From: Sepiola atlantica
Taxonomy: Eukaryota > Mollusca > Cephalopoda > Sepiida > Sepiolidae
Direction of reading: 5' to 3'
Assembly (NCBI GenBank): GCA_963556195.1
Contig: OY744531.1
Span: forward strand, 108,067,120 to 108,131,119
DNA length: 64,000 bases
Position 1 is the first letter of the stretch, and each line of letters opens with the position of its first letter. This document shows positions 32,837 through 45,800 of the stretch, one piece after another. Both the position numbers and the translations under genes were made by a program. The notes under the pieces were generated by a model that saw only the letters and a program-made list of their open reading frames with translations, made no database searches and was not told the DNA's origin.

Positions 32837-32999
32837 TTGACACCTGCGGCACTGCAACAAAAGAGTCTTTGTGGTCAACTGGACCAATGATGAATCCTGG
32901 AAGAGATGATGGATACTACACAAGAAGGTTTTGCAACCGTTAGAAAGTGTGAGTATCGTGGTCAGGTCAATCTATGTACTTATATTCATGATGGATGAT
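32837..32999. other. Spacer between two minisatellites
   Basis: GACACCTGCGGCACTGCAAC and following sequence up to 32990 is unique in the window and less AT-rich. No gene recognised. Confidence 0.5.
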
Positions 33000-33447
33000 G
33001 GATAGATGGTATCAGAGTTGAACAGGAACGGATAGATGGTATCAGAGTTGAACAGGAACGGATAGATGGTATCAGAGTTGAACAGGAACGGATAGATGGT
33101 ATCAGAGTTGAACAGGAATCGATAGATGGTATCAGAGTTGAACAGGAATCGATAGATGGTATCAGAGTTGAACAGGAATCGATAGATGGTATCAGAGTTG
33201 AACAGGAACGGATAGATGGTATCAGAGTTGAACAGGAACGGATAGATGGTATCAGAGTTGAACAGGAACGATAGATGGTATCAGAGTTGAACAGGAACGG
33301 ATAGATGGTACCAGAGTTGAACAGGAACGGATAGATGGTATCAGAGTTGAACAGGAACGGATAGATGGTACCAGAGTTGAACAGGAACGGATAGATGGTA
33401 CCAGAGTTGAACAGGAACGGATAGATGGTATCAGAGTTGAACAGGAA
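33000..33447. repeat. 30-bp minisatellite, about 15 copies
   Basis: Unit GATAGATGGTATCAGAGTTG plus AACAGGAACG, with variants at two sites (GGTATC/GGTACC, AACGG/AATCG). One copy near 33268 has lost a base, shifting phase. Because 30 is a multiple of three, the - strand gives a 173-codon frame of 10-residue repeats (FNSDTIYPFL, and CSTLIPSIRS after the deletion). The frame change at the deletion argues against protein selection. Confidence 0.95.
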
Positions 33448-33716
33448 AACTACTCCGTGACGGACGATGAGCAAACAGTGATGAAAACAGCTGTGGTTCA
33501 AAACCATCAGTTTATTGTTTAAGTATTAAATTATAATGATAATTTTAACATATACATCATTTTGGTAAACGTTTTCTGGTTAGCGGAGTGAATTAGCATT
33601 AATCACTGCCAAAACGCACACAAAAAACATTTCCATAAGAAATGTAAAAAGAGGATGAACTTACTGTTTTGATGGAATTAATAAAAACAAAAAGATATTT
33701 TCAGTTAATAAATATA

Positions 33717-33722
33717 TTTATT
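33717..33722 (-). terminator. Polyadenylation signal for ABHD13
   Basis: AATAAA on the - strand, 70 bp downstream of the ABHD13 stop codon. Chosen by position. Confidence 0.55.
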
Positions 33723-33791
33723 GTGCTAAACGAGTCCAATAGCATGTGTCTTATATAAAAGACACCAAGAATTTAAATAAATTAAGGTGAT

Positions 33792-33857
33792 TCAGACAAT
33801 TTTTGTTAAAACATCTGAATAGTTTGCTAAGGCACCTGTACTTCGCCATTTGGAAAC
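33792..33857 (-). CDS. ABHD13: ABHD13 exon 7 and stop
   Basis: Acceptor TTTTTTTTTTCAG; encodes VSKWRSTGALANYSDVLTKI plus V and stop TGA, a short C-terminal tail as in other ABHD13 proteins. Confidence 0.85.
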   Translation of the reverse strand, partial: VSKWRSTGALANYSDVLTKIV

Positions 33858-36800
33858 CTGAAAAAAAAAATATATTTTGTCAAAATATCAAGAAGAACAC
33901 GCAAGTATTATTTAAAAAAGTCAGTAGAAATCAGATAAAAAAGTTTGTACATTAAAGTGGGGAAATCAGGATGTTAAATTCTTTAAAGATAATATTTTGT
34001 CAAAATATGTGCAGATCATCAGTATAGAGCTGACAGAAGGAAACCCAAATGAATGATAAACTAAGGAATATTAAGAAGTGTCATTTTGAAGGCGGTGATA
34101 ATGCAGTTTTGTAGAAAACACTGTTGGATCCGAGACAAAATAAACAGAACAGATGACAATATTGAAGAATTCAAAAATTTTCAATTAAAGTTATTACCAA
34201 CGTAATGCGTCGAACCAGGATGGTATAGATGGCGTCATATTCTTTGAATTTTCGAGGTCAACTTCGTTTTTTCGCCTGGAAGTCGGGAAATTATGTCCGT
34301 TGCGATAGTTTTGCAGAAATTAGTTATTAAATATTATTAAATTATCGTTATGTTCTTACGTGTTTTTATTTTAATATATATTTTTTAATTTATTGTTTTT
34401 TCCTTATTGCGTTTTATTTAATTTGTATAAATTGTGATGTAGGGAATAACTCGTTGGATCTAAGGTGATGAGAGTTACCTCTCTTGAAGGGGATGTAATT
34501 TTTTTTTAAAGTTTGGTGCAAGTTTAGAATTAGGACGACACGGGGGGGGGGGGGGGGGAATCAAGAAATATCTTTATGATGTACGTGGCAGAAAATCGTA
34601 TACCAAAAATCATGTAAATTGATCAAGTAGTTTTTTGGGGGTTTTTTGGGGTTTTTTTTTTTTTACAAACAAATCAAATTTTACGGGTAAATGAGGATCG
34701 TTGATATATCGACGCCATATTAGACATTGTGTTTACCAACCAAGGGAGATAACTCCAACTTGGCCGGCTTTTTTTTTTCCATGTCGGTTGACCAAATTTT
34801 TTATTAATTAGTTTTCTCAGGAATATTAAATTGCATTTTCACCTAACTACCGATTCCAGCCAGTCCCGGCGGCAATTACCGATTCCAGCCAGTTAAGATG
34901 ATAATTGAGAAACTATCTTAAAATTTGGACTATCATGGATTTTATACAGAGATAAATAAATCATTTTTTTCATAGATTTTGTACAGAGATAAATAAATAA
35001 TTTTTTTTCTTTAGAAAATGTGATATAAAGAGTTAAACTAATATTTGCATCAAAATGAATTGAAAGAGTAAAAAAAACAAAAAAAACTTACTTCTGTGAT
35101 AAAGTTTAATATAGATTCATAATAGCCTGGACAAAGCCAAGTTTCATTATGGGTCCCATTATCAAAAAGAGCCATTCTTTTCATTGGAGGATTCTGGCTT
35201 TCCTATAGAAAAAAATAAACACTTAAATTATTTAAAAAAAAAAAAAAATTTTTTTAATTAAAAAAAAAAAGAAAAAAAAAGAAGCTATTTTGTGGGGAAA
35301 AAACTTTAATAATTAAATCAACTGATCTTGAACAATGTAACAATATGCCTTCTTTTTTTAATTCTTTTGCATGTTCATAATTACTCTGCCCATTTTTCAT
35401 TTGTTCACTGTTGTGGGGTACAAATCACCCCTATTGGAGAACTGATGGTATCAACCAGGTATAATAAATACCACTGGTTGCAGAGACTCAGGAGAGACTT
35501 TCATACCACGTGTAGTATCTGTTCCGATGGATACTGCACCCTACAGACCGGTATTGTCTTGGCCTTCGGGGCATGATTCCGCCGGTCTGTGGGTCTGTTC
35601 TGTGCAGTTCTAGGAGGTCCACCCTCCCAGGCTTTGCCTCCCCTCTTTGGGGAGGAGTACGTTTATGGCTTGCTGCCTGAGGCGCCCCTACCGGGGAATG
35701 CCGACGAGGCTGTCCAGGCAATTTTTAATGGCCAGAGCGCTCACCTTCTCGGGTGCTGGCTTTTCAAATCCCACTTTCCGACCTTGTGTCACATACTCCT
35801 ATTGTGGGTAGGCGTTAAATAACGACCTTCATACCATGTTTTACCGCATGTTATGAACCCGTTCATCTCCTACCACATTAGTGGCGTTCTGTATTGCTTT
35901 ATGATAAATACATTGTTATAGTTTAACCCTGTCACTATTTGTGGTTTATTTCTTTGTGACCCCTAGCACGGGTCTACAACATTTATCATTGTTGACAATA
36001 AAATTAAATCAACATTTTGTCGCTGTCATGTCTATGTTTCTTTGTTGTATTTTTATTTATTATTTGTTTGTAAAATATTGTACCCTTTTATTTCGATGTA
36101 CATTTGTTCTTATATTTACGTCAAATTTTTCCTTCATTGCAGTTTTCACAGCTGCATATGTGCATTGGAAATAAACTCTCCTATAAACATAATTCACGCA
36201 GTTTGTCAGTTCTCTCACATAAAAAACAAGGGGCGAGAGATCACAATGCCACGATTTCAATAAGGAGTTGGTCGATCTGGTGACTCCATTATTCTCTTAA
36301 CGAGTTACTTGAAATAAAACTTTAAATGATTTATTTTCAACAGTTAACTCCTAAACTGAAAGATAAAAATGTGAAAGATAAAAATGTGAAAGATTTTAGG
36401 AAAGATTTTAGGAAAGATTTATGAAGAATAAAACTTGGAATCTTCATTTTCTTCTAATTCTGTAACCCTTTTATTTTGGCATTTTTTTTTGGGGGGGGGG
36501 GGCATATCTAAACAGCAGAAAACAACAAAAGCTAATTAACAACAAAAGCTGATTAACAACAAAAGCTAATTAACAACAAAAGCTAATTAACAACAAAAGC
36601 TGATTAACAACAAAAGCTGATTAACAACAAAAGCTAATTAACAATAAAATCTAATTAACAACAAAAGATAATAACAAAAGCTAATTAATAACAAAAGCTA
36701 ATTAACAATAAAAAAATAATAACAAAAGCTGATTAACAACAAAAGCTAATTAACAACAAAAGTAAATTAATAACAAAAGCTAATTAACAACAAAAGTAAA

Positions 36801-39800
36801 TTAATAACAAAAGCTAATTAATAACAAAAGCTAATTAACAACAAAAGCTAATTAACAACAAAAGCTAATTAACAACAAAAGCTAATTAACAACAAAAGCT
36901 AACAACAAAAGCTAATTAACAACAAAAGCTAATAACAAAAGCTAATTAACAATAAAAAAATAATAACAAAAGCTAATTAACAAGAAAAGCTAATTAACAA
37001 CAAAAGTAAATTAACAACAAAAGCTAATTAACAAGAAAAGCTAATTAACAACAAAAGTAAATTAACAACAAAAGTAAATTAACGACAAAAGCACTTAACA
37101 ACAAAAGCAATTAACTGCGCTTTTTCAAAAATAATTGTTAGTTTTTCTTTTTAATCATGGTAGTTTACTTTAAAATGACATTAAAAAGCAGGAAGACGTT
37201 TTTTAATTAAAAATATTTTTTTTAAAATATAATTGAATAAAACAATGCTAAAAATAAAAATTCTGATCCGTGTTGTTTGCAGTAAATATGTGTAAAATGC
37301 CCTTTATTTAAAATTTCTTGCTTTTAATTTAAATAAATAAAAATATATTACACAAGAGCACAAGTTTAAATTTTTCAATTCTTATTTGTATTTTATTTCA
37401 GGAGATTGTACCATAATTCAAAAATCTAATTTTAAGGACTCTGGAATTAATATTACAGCAGACATCTTGTGTGTTTGGGTGTGTGTGTGTTTACACAATG
37501 GACCTGCTGAGATAATGAACAAAAGAAAAAAAGTCTATAAAAATAGAAAAAAAAATTTTTTCACAAAAAATAGGAAACATTGACATTTCTAAGACGTCTG
37601 ACATGTAGTTTTGGGTTGGGTGTTTAAAGTTCTCATCCATATAATCTTATATATGACTAGATAAATACCCATCCCAGGACGGGTAAAATTAATTGTACCA
37701 CTTTTATGTCCCCTTATGAAGATTAAAATCAAGATATAATGAAACTAAACCTTGTCTAGAATCCTTATTCCAGTTTTGATCAACATTCATTCATTACATG
37801 ATTTTAATTCTAGAACATGTCTGTAAGGCTTAAGTTTAAAGGGTCGTAAGAAATTGAAATTCAATGAATATCGCTTAATTGGTGTCTAAATCAAATTCAA
37901 TGCAAATCTGAAATATTTGTATTTTCAAATGAGAGGTTCTACCCATATTTTGCCCCTAAAACACTTTTAGAATACTCCCAAAGAAACTGAAATTTTTTAT
38001 ATATTTATTAAATGATGTCAAATACTCAGAATTATCTGAATTTTCATGAAGGGCTTTCACCCTATTTTTATCCATTTTGCATAAAACAAAACTATTGTGC
38101 AGTTTGGGAGATTGTAATGCATGGCTACTGAGTAGTGGGTATGCCAACACATCACCAACAACAACACATTCACACCTCCAGGCACCTTAAACTCCCCCTC
38201 TCACCTGCGATAGTCCGAATGTGGTTTACTTAATACATGGACGGCGGCATAGTTGATATGCATGTGTTTAACCGCCCCCCCCCCACTTTTATAACTGTCC
38301 CGCCGGCCCTGTAATATACTGCACCAGAAGCATAAAAAGGCAACTACGTTGGAGAAACAGGCCTCGAGTTCTGCCTACGTCTAAACAATCATAAACAAAC
38401 CATTAGAGACAAATCAATACACTCTCCAGTAGGCATGCATTACAATCTCCCAAATCACACCATAGACAACATCAAATGCATCCTCATAGCCTCTAATTTT
38501 AAGACAAAGACGAAACTAAACCCATTCTGAGACTCAACACCCACATCTCAGGACTGAATAAAGATTTAGGACCTCTCAATGATTATTCATTCTACAAATA
38601 TACAAACTGACTAACAACATTTTCCTACAGAGGAGGAAATGTGTGTGTGGTGGGAAAATCTTTCCTCAGAAATCTTTTTCCAATTTTTTCATGTTTTCAC
38701 TTTCTTCATATCCTCACTTCTTTTTCTATATTATATATATTACATTTTACCATTCTTTCAGAGACATTTCATTCTAGCTAATTTAATTTAATCCCCATTG
38801 GTAGTTTAAAAGCAATAAATATTTATTTTTTCATTACAGGAATGGAAAATTTAAAAAATATTAAAAGAATCGTTTTTAGAATCAATTTTTTTTTTTTTTT
38901 CTTTTTTCACACAAATTTATATCGTATTTTGATGTTTTTATGATTTATAGATTTTAGTTTTATCGGTAGTTTAAAAACAATAAATATTTATCATTTTTTC
39001 ATTACTATCAGCAATGGAAGTTTTAAAAAATATTAAAAAAAATTAAATAAAAGAATCGTTTTTGGAATCGGAAATTAGGCTAAAATATTTCAGATTCTGA
39101 TTTTTCCAATTCCGATACCCCAAAAAGTTTTTATTTTTCCAATACCCCAAAAAGTTCTGATTTTTCCAATACCCCAAAAAGTTCTTATTTTTTTTATTTG
39201 CGATTCCGATTAATCGTCCCAACACTATTTTAGACACAAGATGAAGGCAACATTGAAAAAACTATTTGTTGATACAAAATATTTCAGATGTTGGATGGTA
39301 AACTCAAAAGTGAATTCTTACCTCAAATAACGTTTTCATCATCCGTGGAGGAATGAGGTTGTCTGTCAGTCCTGATAAATACATCACAGGAACTGTGATT
39401 TTTGGCACTCTTTTTATGGATGGAAACTGGGAAACAAACAAACAAAATTAACTTTTACAAAGCATTGGCAAATTTAGGCCACAAAAATATTTTGTTTAAA
39501 AATCAAGATACATCACCGTTAACTCAATTAAATCCTCAACATTTACTTTTTTACAGAAATATTTTGCCATAAAAAAATGCAGACACTAAAAAAAAATGGT
39601 CACATTTTTTAATTGCAATAAAAAGTATGTGTAGAAAATTGAACAGATCCTTTAACATTGTTGCCGCCATTTTTTTTTCTATCCACGTAAGTAAGAATGA
39701 AATGATCTCGCGCTGACCATTAAAATTATCGTATCATTTATTTGAATGACTCGTGTGAAAAACGTTCATAAGTTGAAGAGAGCAAAAATAATTAGAATCT

Positions 39801-42800
39801 TCTGAACTTTATTCTCAAAATTTAACCGTTTGAAAACTCTGGCTCACTAAAATTATTCAAAAAACTAAAATTTACTGTATTTCCAGAATATAACCGCATT
39901 TATCAGTACATGAAGATAATAGTTAAATATACTGAAGAATAATCGCTTTTTATGTTATTCAAAGCTTTTCAACAATAGACAGCTATGAGATTTATCAGCA
40001 AAATCAATGAGATTTATCAGCAAAAGCAATGAGATTTATCAGCAAAATCAATGAGATTTATCAGCAAAAGCAATGAGATTTATCAGCAAAAGCAATGAGA
40101 TTTATCAGCAAAAGCAATGAGATTTATCAGCAAAAGCAATGAGATTTATCAGCAAAATCAATGAGATTTATCAGCAAAATCAATAATCATATATAAAAAA
40201 AAATAAGGCAAAACTTACTTGATTTTTAAAACACCAGTATGGTAGAATTCCAATGATAGGTACACCAATGACAATTGCACCTATTTCTGGGAGTGATGTG
40301 AAAGTGTTTTCTATAAACACGGAATGTATATGCTGTCTATAATAAGAATGGGATGCTAAATAAATGGCTATTGCCCCGCCTAAAGAGCGACCGAACACTA
40401 TAATTTTATCTCGAGATATCTGGGCTTGACGCAGCAAATAATCCATGGCTGCTTCAGCATCTTGGTATAAACCTGTGAGATGAAACCAAATTTTTTTTTC
40501 TTCATTAAAAAAACATCACAAAAATTAGATAAGAAATTCAACTTATTTTGTAAACTTCTCGTATAAATTTAAAGTGATTAGGTTAATAAATGTGTGTTCT
40601 CTGTAAAATGCTCTGATTTGAAAAATAAAATTGGGGTACAGTTTTGGTTTGGGTTTATTATTAAACAAAAAACTTAAATGGACAAAGTAAATTCATGTGA
40701 ATTTGGAAAAAGAAGCACAACAAGACAAGGATCACATGAAACTGAAATTGAAGCAAAGATCGGAAAGATTTCATTTTTCACTCATGAATTTGAACAAGGA
40801 TTTAAATAGGTTTTTTTATTGAATCATTGCCAAATTCTGTGACAAAATATCTTACGTCTGTCCTGTTATAATTATTGGTTAAGAAATAAGTTGATGAGCA
40901 GACAAACACATACCAACATGTAAAAATTAACATTCAAACGAATATTATTATTATTATGATGATGATCAGAGGAAAGACATTCTTAGCCCTGCTCATGCAA
41001 CAACAAAGGAAATTAGATGTGAGGTTCATTTTATTAAATATTTTGAAAATATTTTGAAAATACTTTCAAAATCAGGCAAATAAAAAGTTGTTTTTTTCTT
41101 GTTTGTATAATCTATAGAAATTGCAGGAGAGATCTTAGTTCAACCAGGAAGAACAATTCCACACAAAATTAATTCTTTTACCTGTTTCTGATGGGGTACC
41201 TTGACTTTTCCCATAACCTCTGTACTCAACCATAAGAACATTACATCCGAGACTAGTATACAACCCATAGGCATTCATCAATCTAAGAAATAAAGTAATA
41301 AAGTTAAATTAATCATCAATAAAAAGTATGAAACAACATAAATGCACAAAGTATCACAAACCAGCCTAGAGTTTGGTGTGCAAAAATCGGTGAATAAAGT
41401 GAAATTCCCTTCAATTTCAACTTAAAATTTGCTCTTGGAACCAGCGCTAAAAGTGATAGAGAGTAAAACAGACAGCATCGTTAGACAGCAAGTCGACATC
41501 GATGCTATGCTGTTTGGATTTGTAACAAGTTGACACACAACAGATGCAATCTTCATTCTGCGTCAAATGCAGGAGAAATACATTGGAGCAGACAGTAGAC
41601 TATACATGGCATTTGTTGACCTAGAAAAGGCTTTTGACAGGGTTCCCCAAGAAGTTCTATGGTGGGCAATGCGCAAGCTTAAAGTGGAGGAGTGGCTTAT
41701 GAGACTATGCATGTACAGGAACGTCAGAAGCAAGTTACAGGTAGATGACATTTACAGCGATGAGTTCAGTGTAAATGTTGGAGTACATAAAAAAATCAGT
41801 TTTCAGTCCCTTGTTGTTCATGAGACCCTCTCCAATGAGTTTCGAACACAGTGCCCATGAAAACTACTGTATGACGATGACTTGGTCATAATGACAGATA
41901 CAATGAACGAGCTGGAAGAAAGATTGAAAATACGGAAGAAGCGCATGGAAGCAAAAGATCTGAGGGTCAACACTGGTAAAGACAAAGGTGATGGTTAGTG
42001 GCCAGAATCTCCAGTCTTTGAAGGACTCTGGTCAATGCCCATGCGCGGTATGTAAAAGGGGGGGTTAGGAACAATGCGATACAGTGCAACCACTGCACTC
42101 TATGGGTGCACAAAAAGTGCAACAGAGTGCATGGTCGGCTCACACCAGATTCAGACTTCAGATGTAAGAGATGTTTAGGACTTGCACACTCAATTGAGGG
42201 CCGTCCTTACACAGATGTTTAAATAGGCGAGGACACCCTGGAGGTGGTAGACTCCTTTTGCTACCTAGGAGATATGCTGAGTGCTGGAGCTGGCTGCGAA
42301 CAAAGTTTGACCATCAGAGTCAAAACAGCTTAGGGAAAGTTCAGAGAACTTCTCCCAATCCTAACATCCCGAGCCATTCCAATTATTACAAGGGGTAAGG
42401 TCTATGATAGCTGCGTAAGAAGCGTGATGTTGTATGGCAGTGAGTGTTGGGCCCTCACCCAGGCCTCACTTGCTCGACTCCAGGGAAATGACAGGACAAT
42501 GAGTAGGTGGATATGCAATGTGAAACCAGACCAGATCATTAGGTCAGACACTACTTGAGTGATTGGCCATTCCAAAACTTGATGTCCTAATAAGGACAAA
42601 CCGTCTTCGCTGGTTCAGGCATGTTGAGAGAAGCAAGGGGTATATCAGCACATACAGATCTAAGGATGGACAGCAAAAAGAAAGCTGGACGCCCTAGGAA
42701 GACATGGAAAGAAATTATCAGACAAGCCCGTAAACAGTGGCAAATGGACACAGTCAATCCCTACAATCTTGATCACTGGAGACTTAGCATACAAATGACA

Positions 42801-45800
42801 TATTTAGAAAGATTATTTTATTTTATTTCCAACCAAATAAATATTTTAAGACTGGACCAGAAAGATGTGAGAAATTGCAAGTCGAATGGATTAAGGTTGA
42901 ACATCTGTAAATGTACCCTAACCCTAACCTGACCGATTGGCTGGGAATGTTATATAAGGGTAGCACATTAAATAACTTATTTCAATAAAAAATAATAATA
43001 AAAGAGGCTTTAGCAGATTTTTTCTTGCATTATTTAAAAACAATATATACGTGTTAGGGTTTGAACATTCATACGTGTAAAAGATTCGACATTGTTGTTT
43101 TTGCAATTATTTATAAAATGCAGGTCAGCAGCACGAGAAAAGAAGCTATCAGAATAGAAGGCTCTCCGGTATCTGGGGACCTCCACAGTGAATGGATGGG
43201 ATTTAGCTGATTGTCGAGTTGGTCTAGTGAATTTACATCAAGGGGGCACCAGATTAGCCAGTTAATTGGAGCATAATCCATTGAAGTACTTGTAAAACAA
43301 GCACAAGGATGCTACATTGCGGCGATGGGACAGGGACTGGAGCTTGGTTGACAGTGAGGGACTTATTAGGTTGGCGACTCTTTTTTGGACCTTGTCAAGG
43401 AGGGAGAGACTAGTAGATGATGCACCAGCCCAGATGGGCGGATGGTGGCTTTGTAGAGATATAGGATAATATCAGGCGTGAGAAGTTTTCTAGCACGGTA
43501 GAGGGAGCCCACCTTCTTTGCTGCAGCCTTGGCAATGTCTTCAATGCATTTGTTATGATCGCGTCTGTTTTGTCAACATGACAGGAGTAAAGCGTGGTGT
43601 GGTCAGCAAATAAACCAATCTCAGACTATGTCATCAGGGAGATCATTTATGAAGATCAGGAATAATAAAGGTCCAAGGATAGATCCTTGGAGTACACCAG
43701 CATTTATGTCATGTTGCTTAGATGAACGGCCATCGAGGACAACCGGGATCTTTCTTTTGGTTAGGAAGGATCTAATTATATTAAGTAATTGCCCAGTAAT
43801 ACTGTATGAGCATATTTTCAGGAGAAGCCCTTTATGCCATACCTTGTCAAAGGCCTTGGATATATCAAGCGCTATTGCCCTAGCTTCACCTGCCTTGTCG
43901 AGTGTATGATACATGCGTTCAGAGATGACCGTTAGGATGTCTGCAGTAGGTCATGCTTGTCTAAATCCATACTGGTGGTCAGAAAGAAAATTTAGCATTA
44001 ACTAAGTGCCGGACTATCGCTAGATTGATTAAGGATTCAAAGATTTTAGCAAAGATCGGGAGTAGACTGATTGGGCGGTAATTCAGAAGATCGGTTCTAT
44101 TCCCAGAATTCTTGTAGACTAATACCAGCTAGGCATTTCTTGTAGAGTTTGGAGAGGACAGGGGCCAGTTCAGCAGAGCATTTCTTTATTACTATTACAG
44201 GTATAAGATCAGGCCCACAAGCTTTGGAGGTGTTAAGGTTTTTTATGATGTCTCTGACCTGGGATGGGGTGACGACCAGGTTATCAAGAGTGGCTTCGGT
44301 CCACAATGGGAAAAACACAAACGAGGCTGGATTTACAAGCGGGACAAAACCAGCAAAAATTTTGTATAAAATAAATATTCATATTTTTAACGAAGATTCA
44401 AATAAGTGTGTACATTAAATGTTTTTTCTTAAATTTTTTTTTCTTAAACATAACAAAACAAATAAATAACAGTGAAAAGTTAATCAAGGAAATGTTGTTT
44501 TACATTTTTTTTTACAAAATTTCTTATTTTTTAAATTTTTTTTTGTTGATTTCATTAGGGTTTAGGTTTAGGGCAGCCTTGGGAATTAGGGTTAGGGTTA
44601 GAGTAGGCTCGTTTGCAGACATCAAACAGGTAGAGGAAGTGGAAGGAAGCATTTCAATCGGGTACTGTTCAGCTAGCTGTTATCTGCTTTTTCGTCTCGC
44701 TTCGGGGTTTTCCGGAAAGCACCGACGCTGAGGCACTTTTAGCGCGGGTCCTACTTTAGAAAAGTACGACAGAAAGAAAGGTAATTTGAAAGAAAAGAGA
44801 TACACACCTATGTCCTATATTACCAGCATTTCCATGAAAGAAGATCACAGTAGGAACATTGACAAAATTGTAATGTGGTTGTTTAATGAGGACAACGTGG
44901 ATGGTAGTTCCATCTTTGGTCTGTACATAACTGCTTTCATATGGTAGCTTTAAGAGACTTGGCATTTCTACATAGATGCGGGCATTACGAGGCTGCTGAG
45001 GGTAATACACTAGCATGTCCTGTCCATGGTATAAAAGACCTGAAATACAAAAAAAAAAATCATGGGGAAAAAAAAATCATGAGGAAAAAAATTATGGGGG
45101 GAAAAAAATCCTGGAGAAAAAAATCCTGGAGAAAAAAATCCTGGGGGGAAAAAAAAAATCATGGGGGAAAAAAAAAATCATGGGGAAAAAAAAAATCATG
45201 GGGGAAAAAAAAAATCATGGGAAAAAAAAAACCATGGGAAAAAAAAAATCATGGAAAAAAATCATGGGAAAAAAATCATGGAAAAAAAATCATGGAAAAA
45301 AAATCATGGAAAAAAATCATGGAAAAAAAAATCATGGAAAAAAAAATCATGGAAAAAAAATCATGGAAAAAAAAAATCATGGAAAAAAAAAATCATGGAA
45401 AAAAAAAATCATGGAAAAAAAATCATGGAAAAAAAATCATGGAAACAACTTCATGAAAGCAGGTCAAAAGATTTAACTGAAATATTACACAAATACACAC
45501 AGATTATATATATATATATAAACATTTTTAATATATTTAATTCATCTTATTATGGTTTTATATTAAAACTATCAGCTGTTTCGAACAAGAATTTTTTATA
45601 TTAAGAAGATATAGTGGTCTTCCATTAGAAAACATTAAATATTTAAATGTAAGAAAGCCGTTTGAAGCCTAACAACGCATTTTTTAAAATAAAAATTCAT
45701 TTAAAAGTAGTCCCAAATTTTCGATGTAATACGTCCTCGTCGGGGGTGCAAAATATTTTTTTTTTTTTCATAGCAACATGTTTATCGCTAGTAAAAGGTA

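Noticed and set aside
32986..33507. 173-codon repeat frame
   Set aside because: 30-bp minisatellite; the reading frame changes midway through a deletion without consequence.
36520..37112. CRISPR-like array
   Set aside because: Units are contiguous 17-bp repeats without unique spacers, in a eukaryotic intron.
44941..45604. Lys/His/Trp-rich frames of 147-171 codons
   Set aside because: Product of the AAAAAAATCATGG array; antisense to ABHD13 exon 2 at the left end.
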